DNA of 64,000 nucleotides from Heracleum sosnowskyi (Eukaryota > Streptophyta > Magnoliopsida > Apiales > Apiaceae): contig CM061236.1 of assembly GCA_030848705.1 (NCBI GenBank), positions 56,129,481 to 56,193,480 of the forward strand. Direction: 5' to 3'. Below, piece by piece: positions 1 through 11,428 of the stretch (positions within the stretch are counted from its first letter, which is position 1; the number at the start of each line of letters is the position of its first letter). A model generated the notes under the pieces. The model made no database searches and was not told where the DNA came from. It saw only the letters and a program-made list of their open reading frames with translations. The translations under genes were made by a program, and so were the position numbers.

Positions 1-2494
1 TTTTAAACACTCACTACAATCACCAATCCACAATCAACCAACCACCAATCAAACCTCAAGTTAATACTACACTTTTCTGTCCAAACATGGTCATGCTCTA
101 GTTCATAAGTTTTTCCACAAATCAACCATTAAACATACTTAAAATCATGCATACATGCTTCATTACTACATAACTCTTAAACAACCACTTATAACTATTA
201 GATCTAGCATAATCTCAAAAAGGGAAGAAGTTTTATACCTTCCTTGGAAGTTAAAAAAGGCTATATATGGATGGTATATCCTTCCTTGCTCCTTAACCAT
301 GCTAATCAAACCTAAAAACATCAAAACAAAACAAGATCTTATGAGTTTTACTATTCATGCCTCCACTTTGATCCAATATTTAACCATGCTACACTTCTTT
401 GATGGCCATAAACTTTTGAACGTACCTTGGGTATATAGTGAGGGAGCTATGGTTCAAATTTGGTGATTTTAGGATGAGTATAACGTGAGTTATGAATTTT
501 TCTTTGCTCCTTGCTCATGCTGGGCAGAAAACCTGAGAAATGAGGGAGATGGATAGTTGCTTGCTTTTTCTTTTCTTTTCTTTGTCCAAATGATGCTAAA
601 TACCAGCCATATAATTGTGTGGTCTTTATTTGGTTTTGTCATCCAAGACACATCATCTTTGATTGTGTGGTTGTGGTGAAAGTGGTGACAAGGCGATGAT
701 TCACCACTTTGTCATCACTTGGTCATCATCTTGTCATCCTCTTGCATCATGCTTATGTCATAATTTGTATCCTCAATCTTTTTATATATTGCACTTGATG
801 ATCTTATATAATACTCCTCCTTTGGTTAGGGTTTAATCCATAATTTGTTACGCTTTTGTTTTGCGATAGTTTCAAATGATTTTAAAAACGTTTATCTGTA
901 CCAAAGCTAGGGAATAATTCCTTGATCTTTCCACTACCTTGGTTTAATATATTATCCTAGATTTCTCATTCTACATATTTTCTCAAAACGATCAAATCAA
1001 TAAATCCTTGATTGTCCGATGAATAGTGAACAAAATTTATTTTTGGAATCTTCTGATTCTGATCGCGTTTACATTCACTTATTCTTCCTATACATCAATA
1101 ATATAACCTCGAAACATTAATTCTATATCATCCACATAGTGTGGTCTGAAAAAATTTTCCATCAGCAAATTTACTATTCATCACATTTACTATTCATCAA
1201 AATTTTTTTATCTAAGTCCAAAATTTGAGGTTATTACAATGTTCATACTTAATAAAATTAAGTAAGTAAAATGTCTAGTTAAGTTGTCTCATAGCCATCA
1301 TCCAAAAATCCTAACAGGTATGGATTTATTAAATCATATATAATAAATGATTGCATCACATAATTTTTAGGTATATAATATTTTAAATATGCGAGCCATA
1401 TTAGAGATATTTGGTTAACCAACTATTTAGACTTTAAGCGATTTAAAGGTATGATTGGTCTAAAGACATAAAATATATATAAAAAAAATTGAATTTATGT
1501 TAAAAATATGACAAATCTAAAAATAGGATTTATGTTATATATAGAAAATAACGTAAATAATATTCAATATAAAATGAAAAAATTATATGATTTTTTGAAT
1601 TATAGATATTGCAAAACTGCAATAGTTATTAATAATAACGTAATAAATTTTTTTATATAATATAGTAAATTGATCAATACAATATGTTTTGACATATGCT
1701 TAAATCAATCTACGATGAAATCAAAAAAATTGATCTTAAATATCTTGAAGATGCACGTGTCATTAAGGTCATCTAATCATAATTTACATGATCATAATAT
1801 TTGTGAAAATTTAAAATTGAGTAAAAAGGTAATTCAAAATTATAAAATAAAAGATATTTCAGTTTATCAAAATTTTAAAATAGAACTTCAATATTGTGTA
1901 ATAAACATTAGACTAAAACTAATTATATGAGTTTAGAAGTGTATGAATATTTACAAAAATATATGAAAAAAATGAGTCAGACACCGCATGGATGAATTTA
2001 CATAATATTGAAAAAAATTCGTAATATATCTCAGTCTTATGTATATATTGATTTTTTACAAATATACTCTGACAATGTTAAAATCACATCGTTTATGTTC
2101 TATACCGACAATTTTGATAAAAAATTAATTTATTTTATGCTCAAATTATTAATTTGATAAAGTTAATGTCACGTCATTGAAAATCATATTAATTTTTTAG
2201 CAGTAAACATGTGAGTATTATCGTATGTATATTTATTCAAATTTTATGAAATTTAATCAAGTTATAAAATTATATATTGATGTAATTGACATGCCATATT
2301 AAAAAATTATTATAAAATATGAGATAAAATCAAAATCTTAACCTTTTTCGAATTTCTAATTACAAAATTATATCAATATATAAACGATTTCGGAAGAAAA
2401 ATTATATCAATACGCCGGCTTTTACGCTAGTTATTTTAATATTTTCTAAATGCAGACGCATTAAAAAAAATTGTAGGCAGGACCGGCACAGGCG
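1..2494. other. AT-rich intergenic region, no gene recognised
   Basis: Long runs of A and T with only short open frames (for example 155-466 and 1670-1930) that resemble no family I know and show no codon structure. There are some loosely repeated words (TTGTCATCATCTT-like around 690-750) and no terminal repeats that I could pair. I see no RNA gene. This is the upstream flank and distal promoter of the SYP5 gene. Confidence 0.6.
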
Positions 2495-2502
2495 TATAAA
2501 TA
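2495..2502 (+). promoter_or_regulatory. Candidate TATA box of the SYP5 syntaxin gene
   Basis: TATAAATA lies about 30 bp upstream of the point where the sequence changes from AT-rich to a CT/GA-rich leader (agagagaga around 2660). This suggests transcription starts near 2525. The assignment rests only on motif and spacing. Confidence 0.45.
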
Positions 2503-2524
2503 AAATAGGAAGAGTATTATGCTA

Positions 2525-4290
2525 TTGATTTCTAGTCAAAAGTTACGAAACCATCAATCCTCATACAACTAGAAGAAGAAAATATACCAACATTTACAGA
2601 TACATCCTCAGCCATCCCTCTTCTGCTTCCGTTTCATACATCCAAAAGCCAAGCCAATTAGAGAGAGAGAGGGAGAACATACAGACGCAGAGAACGAATA
2701 ACAAAAAGAAGAAGAAAGTGAATACGCCGATTTTCTCTCTCTCGCAATTTGAGTTATTCGCTGGTAATTATATGATGTTTTCAATTCCCTAATTACGCTT
2801 TTTCACGCTTCTCTATCTTGCTTAATTCATCAATTTACTCTAATTGTTTTATTATTTTCACGTCTTTTTGTCAGATTATATATTTGTTGACCTGATTACC
2901 CAAATTATAGTTTTATTTGCATTGTTCCTCTTTTATACATAGAACATGATGTGTAGGCCGATGCGTGTACTAAGTCTTTTCTAATTTTACTAATTTCGTT
3001 GCCGTTGACTCCTAGTTATGAGATACAATATTAGGTATTTTTCGGTTTAGTTTAGTTTAGTTTTTTTTAAATTTCTACAGGACAATAAAATTCTTGTGTA
3101 ATCTTTGGACAATTTTTGGTTGCTGATCAAGTTTGTGTTTTCGTGATATCATGTTTGATGCTTCTTTCGTTGTAAAACAATTAAGGTTGAGTTTTGTAGC
3201 TGCAATGGAAGTATTGATTTGTTGAACTGTAGTTCATTTGTTACTATGACTTGACTCAAGTTAACTAAAGGGATCCTGATTCTTATTAAGCTTATCATGT
3301 GGCTTTCCTGCACAATAAAAGGAAGGAAGGGTGAAAGGCCTTATGTTGTGTTCGGTTGGGGACAATGGAATGAGTAAAATTAATGGGAAATTATATAGTT
3401 TGGAGGGAAGATTTTGGATAAAAAGAGTGAGTGCAAATTTGTTATGATAGGATTTGTAAAGAAACTGAATATGAGGATGAATGGAGCATTCCTGTGGGGT
3501 GTTTGAGTTTTGGTTTAGGTGATTGTGAATGGAATGGAGGAAGGAATGAAAAATATGAACAAACACAAATATTGTAGTTCAAATTTCATTTCATTCCTTC
3601 CATTTTCATTCATCCCAACCAAACACACCATAAGGGTGTCATGAGTTTGAGTTGTAGTATTGTCCTATAGTCCCGTGTTACAAAATACCACTATCACATT
3701 TCTTTAAATGTATATTTAAGTGTAACCAATATGTACTCCGCTTAAATAAATTTGTTCAGCAAACTGTATATAGTACCGGAGGAGCTTAAAATAGTTGGTT
3801 GGACCTGAAAATTCAATCAAAATTTTGCGTATACAGATTTATGTATAATACAACCACCTTACTTGTGTTAAATGCTGACATTATTGTTGTCGTCAGGAGT
3901 TTAGGACAAATGTATTGTATTCGCTCCAATTGCTTTCCACAAATATTAACATGATAGGTCCCACCAGTGAAGACATGAAGGATTTAATTTAGATATTTTG
4001 TTAGTTGAGTTGCTTTAAGTATACACAATATTAAATAATTTGGTGGTAAAGAAAGTTGCTTTAAGAGAAGGATTTGTTATATATTGACTGTACATGATGA
4101 TAAGGAAGCTGTATCAATTTGTTGTTTATGGTTTTCGCTTTCAACCATCTTAATATGTGTTGGTTGTTTGCTTTTTTAATAAACTGTTTACGAAGTAGAA
4201 ATACTAAAACTATTATGTTGCATTTGGCTTAGACATCTTTTAGATATCCATAGTTGACTCATCCACCAATGTGTTGCAACTGTTTTTCAG
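2525..4290 (+). other. 5' UTR exon and leader intron of the SYP5 gene
   Basis: A purine/pyrimidine-rich untranslated exon ends at CTG|GTAATT (donor GT at 2764-2765). The matching acceptor TGTTTTTCAG ends at 4290, four bases before the start codon at 4295. The leader intron is therefore about 1.5 kb. It contains a MITE-like insertion (3341-3633). Long first introns in the 5' UTR are common in plant housekeeping genes and often raise expression; whether this one does is unknown. Confidence 0.6.
3341..3633. mobile_element. MITE in the SYP5 leader intron
   Basis: The left end reads TTATGTTGTGTTCGGTTGGG. The right end is its imperfect reverse complement, CCCAACCAAACACACCATAA, giving terminal inverted repeats of about 20 bp around a 290-bp body without coding capacity. 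The TGTGTTTGGTTGGG type of end is widespread among plant MITEs of the hAT and PIF/Harbinger superfamilies. I could not fix the target duplication, so the superfamily is left open. Confidence 0.6.
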
Positions 4291-4294
4291 AATA

Positions 4295-6664
4295 ATGGCT
4301 TCATCAATGGATTCATGGCCAAGGGAATATAATGAAGCAGTAAAACTTGCTGATGATATAACTGGCATGATTTCTGAAATGAGTTCGGCACCAACATCTG
4401 GGCCAGAAGCACAACGTCATTCGTCTGCAATTAGAAGAAAAATAACCATATTAAGAACTAGACTGGATAGCTTGCAGTCTCTTCTGTCGAAGCTTCCAGG
4501 AAAACCTTTGTAAGTATAATTAATATAATATGTACTCTTGTGCTATGAGGATGACATGATATCTCACTTTTTTAGTTCATGAAAAGTCGATTTTTGGCGA
4601 AGTTGTGACTTTGCTAAAGTATTTCTTGCCGACTCTAATATTATATGTTTAGAGGTCACACAATAAAAGTTATTGAGATGGCATTCCATTGGCGCATACA
4701 AATTTATGCAGTAGTTGCATTTCTTTTACGTTTTATATGGTCTTCTAGTCTTCAGCCAACCGTGGTGCTTAAGCCATGCAGCATATTGATTGCTAATTTT
4801 CCCTTGACATATATTTGTCAGTGAGACTATTACGCAGTATTGGCACCCATCATGACCTTAAATTTGACAACCCACCTGAATAGGAGTGAATGAAAGGAAA
4901 GGAAATACGATTGCAAAAGAACATATAGTTAAAGCGATGTGGATAAGCTAGATATGAAAGCAGAATTTAAGCCTGGACACATAGCGCCCTTTTATTTTTT
5001 AAACAGGACTTCCAGGAATCTGATTGACTGACTGTATCCATGCTCACTGATCCTGCTGTGTTCTTTATTAGAAGAATTAGAAATACTTGCACACTATGCC
5101 TTTGATAAAAGGCTTGAATCCGGTACGTCATGTGACCAAGAGGAGGGGGTAACTAGGCTATAAGCCAAGGGTTATCAATTATCATCATGCAGGTTTTGGC
5201 ATTGTTCATTGTAGCATAAATAAAAGCAAAAGCAGTAACATGTTTTTTAATTTTATTGTTATTCGTTACATTTTTTGTTCCCTTTTCAGCATAGATAATA
5301 GCTTTATATATCTCAGACGCACACATGTATGTGTTTTACATGTGTGTGGGTGTGAATATATAAATCTTCACATTATCTCAGTTCTCGACTACTTATTTAT
5401 CTTCTGTTATTATTGTCCCCAGAAATATGTATGGGTGTTAAATTTTTTAATATTCTGTACACAGAACAGACAAAGAGATGAATCGGCGGAAGGACATGCT
5501 TGCAAATTTGAGATCAAAAGTAAACCAGATGGCGTCGACTTTGAATATGTCAAACTTCGCCAATAGGGACAGCTTGCTTGGGCCAGAAAGTAAGCCAGTT
5601 GATGCTATGAGCAGAGCATCGGGCTTGGATAACCATGGCGTCGTAGGTCTCCAACGCCAAATTATGAAAGGCAAGCACTTTTAACTTGTTCAGAGTGAAT
5701 GCAGTTCTGGTATTGCTGAGATGACTTTTTGCCATCCTGAATTGATTGTTGCATGTTGTGAAAACAGAACAAGACGAGGGGCTAGATAAATTGGAGGAGA
5801 CTGTTTTAAGTACCAAACATATTGCACTGACAATAAATGAAGAACTCGACTTGCACACAAGATTAATCGTATGTCTTTATTTCTTGGATATAATTCACTA
5901 CTTCCAGTAAAATAATGATATTGAAGCTTATGGGGCTTTTTGCTATAATGCTTTACAGGAAAACTTGGATGAACATGTCGATGTTACAAACTCCCGTTTG
6001 CAGGTCATAATCGTTAACTGACAAAATGTTCAGAAGCTCCTCTTTTTTTATGTTTTTAGCAAATTTACTTGTTTATGTTTGAACAATGCTAAATATGTTT
6101 GAAACGTTACTCCCCCTTCCCTCATACTTTAAAGTCTAATTTATTGAAAATCATGCAACATACCCCTGAAAGAAACTAATAACTATAAAAGCTGTTCATT
6201 TTTTTGATCAGTGGGCCATGTGAGAGACTTGATTTTTCTTTCAGAGGCAGGGGTTATCAAGCTTTTTGTGTCAATAATAACCAAATAGTACCTTTTTTCC
6301 ACCATACTAAATTAGCATAACTTTCTTCTACATCTCTATTCCATATATACTTTATATGATTTGCTTTATCTAAGAAAGGAAATTGCTGGAAATGTTACTA
6401 ATACCCGAATTTTGGTAGTTATTATTCTTTCCCTGATTAATAATTAGTAATGTTTAGCTTTTCCAGTTTTACTGCCTCTTGATTTAATGTAAAAACATTT
6501 GCATATTATGTTATTACCTTGCGTGATAACAGCGAGTGCAAAGGACTTTGGCTATACTGAACAAGCGCACGAAGGGTGGTTGCACCTGCATGTGCATGTT
6601 ATTAGCAGTGCTTGGAATTGTTGGTCTGGTGGTGGTCATATGGTTGCTCGTGAAATACTTGTGA
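4295..6664 (+). CDS. SYP51/52: SYP51/52-type syntaxin (Qc-SNARE), spliced
   Basis: Membrane-anchored t-SNARE of the plant SYP5 group, which takes part in vesicle fusion at the trans-Golgi, prevacuolar compartment and vacuole. Five coding exons fit together in frame: 4295-4509, 5465-5670, 5768-5868, 5959-6003 and 6533-6664, 699 bases or 232 residues, which equals the length I recall for Arabidopsis SYP51. The N-terminal half is the helical regulatory region (AIRRKITILRTRLDSLQSLL). The middle carries the family blocks EMNRRKDM and NMSNFANRDSLLGP. The SNARE helix starts at EQDEGLDKLE and its Q-layer glutamine lies in this stretch. The C-terminus is a cysteine-rich patch (GGCTCMCM) followed by a single membrane anchor (LAVLGIVGLVVVIWLLVKYL). 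Introns are GT-AG except the second coding intron, 5671-5767, which has a GC donor (AAAG|GCAAGC). The gene lies tail to tail with the acyltransferase gene. No break is visible. Confidence 0.95.
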
Positions 6665-7115
6665 GAGCAGAGCAAGTTGACCTAATTGTCTGTGTGTGAT
6701 TTTGCCCAGTTGGTGGTGTCTTTGCTTGTTAATGTTGTCTTATGTTGCTAAGCATACCCTGCTGTTGTAAATGACTACTAAATTACACACATAACCCAAT
6801 CTTATTGGGACAAGTACTTTATTTTTTCTTCTTGATTGTAAGTTGTGTTTATGCTGCAAAGTTATTCCATTGTATGAGAATTTACAATGGCCAATGATTA
6901 CCATATTACGATATTGTCTCTACTTTCTGGGAATTCTGAGGTACTTCTTAACTGTCAACGAAGACTACAAATGTTTAAACTTTTTGCGTGTAGAATTTGA
7001 TCAGTTTTGACTTGGGTAAAAACTAAAGTAGAATGAAATGAAGAACATGAATATTGAAATCCATTAGTTTGGTGATTACTTTTATCAGAATAACATTGCA
7101 GATGCGTTCCAACTT
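6665..7115. other. Convergent 3' flanks of two host genes
   Basis: About 450 bp between the SYP5 stop and the acyltransferase stop. It must contain both 3' UTRs and poly(A) sites. I see AT-rich DNA but no poly(A) signal I would single out, and no further gene. Confidence 0.5.
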
Positions 7116-8171
7116 TTAGGTGGTGAAAAACATAAACTTATCTCTCGCAAAATCAGCCAGTATTGCATATTCTTCTATAGCTCTCTGGTCGACCCCATTT
7201 CTTATTAACTGCGGAAAGAACAACCAGACTCCCGTTACAGCCACAAACCCCACCGTCATTATCCCAGAAGCTGCCCTATGCAGTCTATATTTACCATCCG
7301 CAGCCTTCTTCACAACCACCTCAGCCGCAGTAGAAACCCCATGAAGCACAAAAAACCACGTCACCTCCCACGTCGGACCGACACGTGTCAGATAATAAAA
7401 TATCAACTCATGCATCAATCCCGATACCAAGAATGTGGCAAAAGTCGGGGGTGCCCGAATCCACAGTGGCCCCAATCCACACCTAGTCGAAAGATTCAAC
7501 ACCGGGTTGTATATGGTTGGACGCAGTATACTTGTTACCATAAGGTTCCACCTACGACCCCAAAAATCTTGAAGTGATGTAGCCAAGTAGGGTTCATTAA
7601 ACTGTGGCTCTATCTCAAGTCCCAAGATGGCTCCAACTGGAAATCCAGTAATGGCTAGAACCAGCTCAGTACCTAGATATACATGACAACAATATAGACA
7701 CAGTATCACATGCGGATGTAAATCTTGCTTATAAGCATATATGATCATTACCAAAAGTAGCACTTTTACAGCAACAAGAGTTGACTTTTTAAGTTGTGAA
7801 GTAGAACTAAAAGAAGTAGTTGTTTTGTTAAGGGGGTGTTTGGATTTGATGGGAAGAAGAGCAACACAAGTGAAATGAAGGAGTGATAAAGGTGGGGTGG
7901 TGGATAAAGGGCCATTGTCAAAAGAGAAGAGTATGAGTTTGAAGCTTGATAGCCAAACAAGGTAGAAGACTGTAGGGCCACCAAGATGAACAGAGGAGAG
8001 ACTAAATGGGAGAATGATGAAGAGATAGATGATCGGAAAGATGGTGAGTAATCTGAGGATCCCTTTTGGAAATCTTGCAGAAATATAGTAACAGTAGCAT
8101 ATACATGAAATGGCTGTCATCCATATTTTCACAAACTTGTTTATCTCACTGTTCATCTTCGCTTGATTCAT
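7116..8171 (-). CDS. Wax synthase / acyl-CoA sterol acyltransferase-like MBOAT protein
   Basis: A single uninterrupted 351-residue frame, about the usual length for the plant jojoba-type wax synthase family, which includes acyl-CoA:sterol acyltransferase. These are multi-span ER enzymes that move an acyl group from acyl-CoA to a long-chain alcohol or a sterol. Near the N-terminus are the typical segments SCICYCYYISARFPKG and LRLLTIFPIIYLFIILPFSLSS, then VFYLVWLSSFKLILFSFDNGPL. The conserved core DFWGRRWNLMVTSILRPTIY and the membrane-embedded catalytic histidine in FLVSGLMHELIFYY are present. Several further hydrophobic helices follow up to FFPQLI. Translation could begin at the first Met or at the Met six residues in (MNSEINKFVKIW), which matches the family's usual start better. 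Alcohol or sterol preference cannot be read from sequence. A MITE lies about 80 bp upstream of the start. Confidence 0.9.
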   Translation of the reverse strand: MNQAKMNSEINKFVKIWMTAISCICYCYYISARFPKGILRLLTIFPIIYLFIILPFSLSSVHLGGPTVFYLVWLSSFKLILFSFDNGPLSTTPPLSLLHFTCVALLPIKSKHPLNKTTTSFSSTSQLKKSTLVAVKVLLLVMIIYAYKQDLHPHVILCLYCCHVYLGTELVLAITGFPVGAILGLEIEPQFNEPYLATSLQDFWGRRWNLMVTSILRPTIYNPVLNLSTRCGLGPLWIRAPPTFATFLVSGLMHELIFYYLTRVGPTWEVTWFFVLHGVSTAAEVVVKKAADGKYRLHRAASGIMTVGFVAVTGVWLFFPQLIRNGVDQRAIEEYAILADFARDKFMFFTT

Positions 8172-8248
8172 ACAGATTTTTGTATATTCTCTATTTATGT
8201 TTGTGTTCCAGATCAGATCTAAAGCAACAGATATTTATATTTAATATT

Positions 8249-8573
8249 AAAACTCCTCCGGTTTAAAATACATAACGCTTGATTTTTACACCACATCGTT
8301 AAAACAGTAAATTATAGAGAATTAATCGTATTTTATCCCCAATTTCATTAATGTGGTCAAATTTTCAAGTTGACTAATTAACAATCACGACTTTGTAATT
8401 TATTCTTATTAAAATTAAAGTTTTTGATCTTTTCTTTGAATTATTATTACATCTTATAATCTACAAAAGTAAAATTTTTAAAAATAATAATTTTAAGTTT
8501 ACGGTCAAATACTTTAAACTTTAACTTTTGTACGAAAATCAAATGTCATGTATATTTTATTGTGGAGGAAGTA
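8249..8573. mobile_element. Stowaway-like MITE upstream of the acyltransferase gene
   Basis: The left end (ACTCCTCCGGTTTAAAATAC, followed by ATAACGCTTGATTTT) and the reverse complement of the right end (ACTTCCTCCACAATAAAATA, then TACATGACATTTGATTTT) form degenerate terminal inverted repeats of about 40 bp. The CTCCNTCCG-type terminus followed by a KWATNACNYTTGAYTTTT block is typical of plant Stowaway (Tc1/mariner) MITEs. There is no coding capacity. The ends are old and no clear TA duplication can be chosen. Confidence 0.5.
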
Positions 8574-9397
8574 CCAATTTAAATTGTAGTTAGAAAATAA
8601 AAACCATTACCTTCTGCAATTTGAAATTCTAACTTTTTTGTTTTTTGATTACCGGTTTTGAATCAATATTCTTATTAAATCCTTATTTATACAATTAAAT
8701 CCTTATCTATACTATATTTATAAGCGAAACACGTATAATTAATTGATTTGATCATTCGAAAAACAATAATACCACTTTCCAAAATTAAAAAAAAACACAA
8801 ATACATATATATACATTTCTTACCATCTTCCCCACAAATACACAATACACACGTATACGTCTCTTCCTCCATTACAGTCCCAACGCGTTACAATCCCAAC
8901 AAAAGACCGCAATCGATAAATGATTGTCCGACCTAAAGGTAAAAACCTACTATTCAATTGAAAATTGAAATTATTATGTTAAATGATTTAAAGTTTTATT
9001 CGTAGCATAGTTTGGGCTCATAGGATAGCCACGATAATCATTGTTTTTTTTTTTTGCCTGAAATTAGCACTTGGTTCTTTAATTTTATGATGTGATGGTA
9101 GCTATGTGTATGTGTGGCCTGGCCTGCAGCCATCTGGTTTCTTTTGTTTCATAGTATAATAATATAGGTAGACTCCTGTTTTTTTAGCCCGCACCCTCTT
9201 AAAAGACTACATTTGGCAATTCTGAGTTGTTGTGAAAGTTTAAACTCAACTCAAGGTACATTGGTCGATCTTTACCGATGGACCAAACTATTACCCGAGA
9301 TTAATTATTTAAGAGTTTGCAATTTAAATATTAATCTGTCAATTCTGGAAGTATTGGTTGTAAGGATTTAATATAGTAATAAAATTTCTTAACTTTA
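8574..9397. other. Intergenic region, no gene recognised
   Basis: AT-rich spacer between the acyltransferase promoter and the gypsy element. Only short open frames are seen. Its last five bases, CTTTA, are the target site duplicated by the gypsy insertion. Confidence 0.55.
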
Positions 9398-9645
9398 TGT
9401 TGGGCCAAAACCCACTTGTCAATAGGGTTTAAATAAATAGTTTGTATATATGTCCATTTGTAATAGATCAACTTGTAAATTGTTGCTATAAATATCCCCA
9501 ACCACCCACGTTATAGGAGGTTGGAAAAATAGATAAAGGAGAGACCCTCCTGAAAAAATGTAAAATTAATCGTTAATATATTGATTTCACTTCGTCTTAA
9601 CTTAATTATTAGCGTATCGAATTATATCCGATATTACATTCATCA
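9398..9645 (+). repeat. 5' LTR of the gypsy element
   Basis: 248 bp, starting TGTTGGGCC and ending ATTCATCA. It contains a TATA-like CTATAAAT at 9486-9493, as does the other copy. It is immediately followed by TTTGGCGCTAGAAGGA. Confidence 0.95.
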
Positions 9646-9663
9646 TTTGGCGCTAGAAGGAGC
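9646..9663 (+). promoter_or_regulatory. Primer binding site of the gypsy element
   Basis: TTTGGCGCTAGAAGGAGC directly after the 5' LTR matches the usual form of plant gypsy primer binding sites (TGGCGC...). I do not assign the tRNA. Confidence 0.7.
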
Positions 9664-9689
9664 TCTTTTTATCTGTGATTCCACTCGAA

Positions 9690-11428
9690 ATGGAAGAAGG
9701 CGAACCACTTATTTCGAAAATTGGTGGTACGACCGAGGTTGCGACTATACCCCGGCGAGAGGAAATGCAGCTTCTCCCTTGTGCTTCAACCTAGGGAGTT
9801 ATTTCCCCCTAACAATGATCAAATCGAGGGATCTCCCAGACCCCCCGTTGATAAACGATTAAGAATTATGACCCCTACGGGAAAGAAAGTATTAACGAGT
9901 GATGCACGCTTACATTTGCTCAAGCTTCGAAAGCAAAAGAAACAATCACTCCAGGTTCACCGTTTCGAGGATCTTGCTGGGTCGGATGACGAATTGGCAT
10001 ATTTGGAAGAGCAGAAACGCTTACTGGAAGCTCATTTAGAAAAACACCGGGAGATTCGTCGTCTACAGCGTGAGTTACAACAGACGTCAATATCTCGTCG
10101 TGATAAAGATTCCCAAATGCACCAAGATGATGATTACGAGGAAGACTACAACCTCGACAATGAAGTATCCAACGAATCTCAATGTTCTCGACCACCGCCA
10201 AAGCAGCGTCTCACATCGACATCAAGTGAAGCCTCGTGGCGAAGCGACTCGTGTGAGTCTTTCCGCCCGGAGGATATTGCCAAGATGCAGAACGATCTCG
10301 CTATGTGTCAGGATTACATCAAAAATCATTCGGGCCAACCTACCTCTACTGAAAGTCCCTTGTCTCGATCCATTGAGATTGCTAAAATTGACAGGACTCT
10401 GAAAACCCAGCTCTAGACCATTTTGATGGGTCATGCGACCCCATTGGATTCTTGAACACCTTTGATGGGCGAATGGTATTTTTCGGCCACTCGGAAGTCG
10501 CCAGGTGCCAATTCTTCTCCACATGCTTGAAAGACACATCGTTACGTTGGTACAGCAACCTGGCACCGCGATCCATCGACTCATGGCAAACTTTAAAAAG
10601 CAAATTTCAAAGTCGCTTCTCTAGCAACTACAATGGGGGCAATATAACCGCGTCCCTGATGATGATTCGCCAACGACATTCTGAACCACTGCGAGACTTC
10701 TTAGCTCGCTTCCGGGCTGAGGTCGCTGACATCCCAAATTTAATTGAGGAACTCACCATTAATTACCTAGCAGCTGGAATCAACAAACATCGTCACACAC
10801 TCCTTTTAGAGGAATTTTTCGAGAAAAATCCTCGCACTCTCCAATCCGCATTTCAAATTGTTGAACATAGGATGACATTGCAAGAGGCGGTTGGGAGCAT
10901 ACAATCTCCACGACGATTCTCCCAGAAATGAGATAGAAGTCGCAGTCCGCGTCGACGATCTCCACTAAGTGACACAAGGCGCGGTTATGAGCCCCACTCT
11001 CGTTCCTATGATCGACGAACTCCGTTGCCTGACAGATCAGAAAGGAGGGACAAAACAGAAAGGGTGTGGAAAATACGCGACCGAAATGAGAAAGAATTCA
11101 CCAAACTCAACACTGACAAAGCAATCATACTTGTTGTTCTTAAAATAGAACCCGACTATCGACCCCCAAGGCCAATGAAGCCAGGACGACCTCCAAGTTC
11201 TAGATACTGCGAGTATCATGAGGACACAGGTCACACAACGGATGCCAGTTTTCAACTAAGCTCGTTTATCGAGAGTAAGATTCACCGAGGACAACTAGTC
11301 CACTTCGTTGACGATAAAAATCACCCCCACTGCGAAGTCATGACCAGGACAGGGTCATCGATGTCATCGCTGGGGGCCACTCCGCAGGAGGCACCTCCAA
11401 CAACTCCAAAAAATCATATGCTCGCGAG
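9690..11428 (+). pseudogene. Gypsy gag, broken
   Basis: Capsid protein gene of the gypsy element. Coding begins at the ATG at 9690 and changes frame near 9790 and again near 10400. A retrotransposon gag domain is clear at about 10430-10930 (FDGRMVFFGHSEVARCQFF, LRWYSNLAP, then QRHSEPLRDFLARF). An in-frame TGA at 10929-10931 interrupts a basic SR-rich stretch (RSRSPRRRSP). A short linker with CEYHEDTGHTT follows. At least two frameshifts and one stop mean no full Gag can be made. Confidence 0.85.

Noticed and set aside
155..466. 103-codon open frame as a small gene
   Set aside because: No recognisable domain, no Kozak or promoter context, and a composition like the surrounding AT-rich DNA.
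9581..9862. Open frame crossing the end of the gypsy 5' LTR as a separate gene
   Set aside because: It overlaps the LTR, primer site and gag start in another frame. The same beginning reappears at 18662 in the 3' LTR, which shows that it is LTR sequence.
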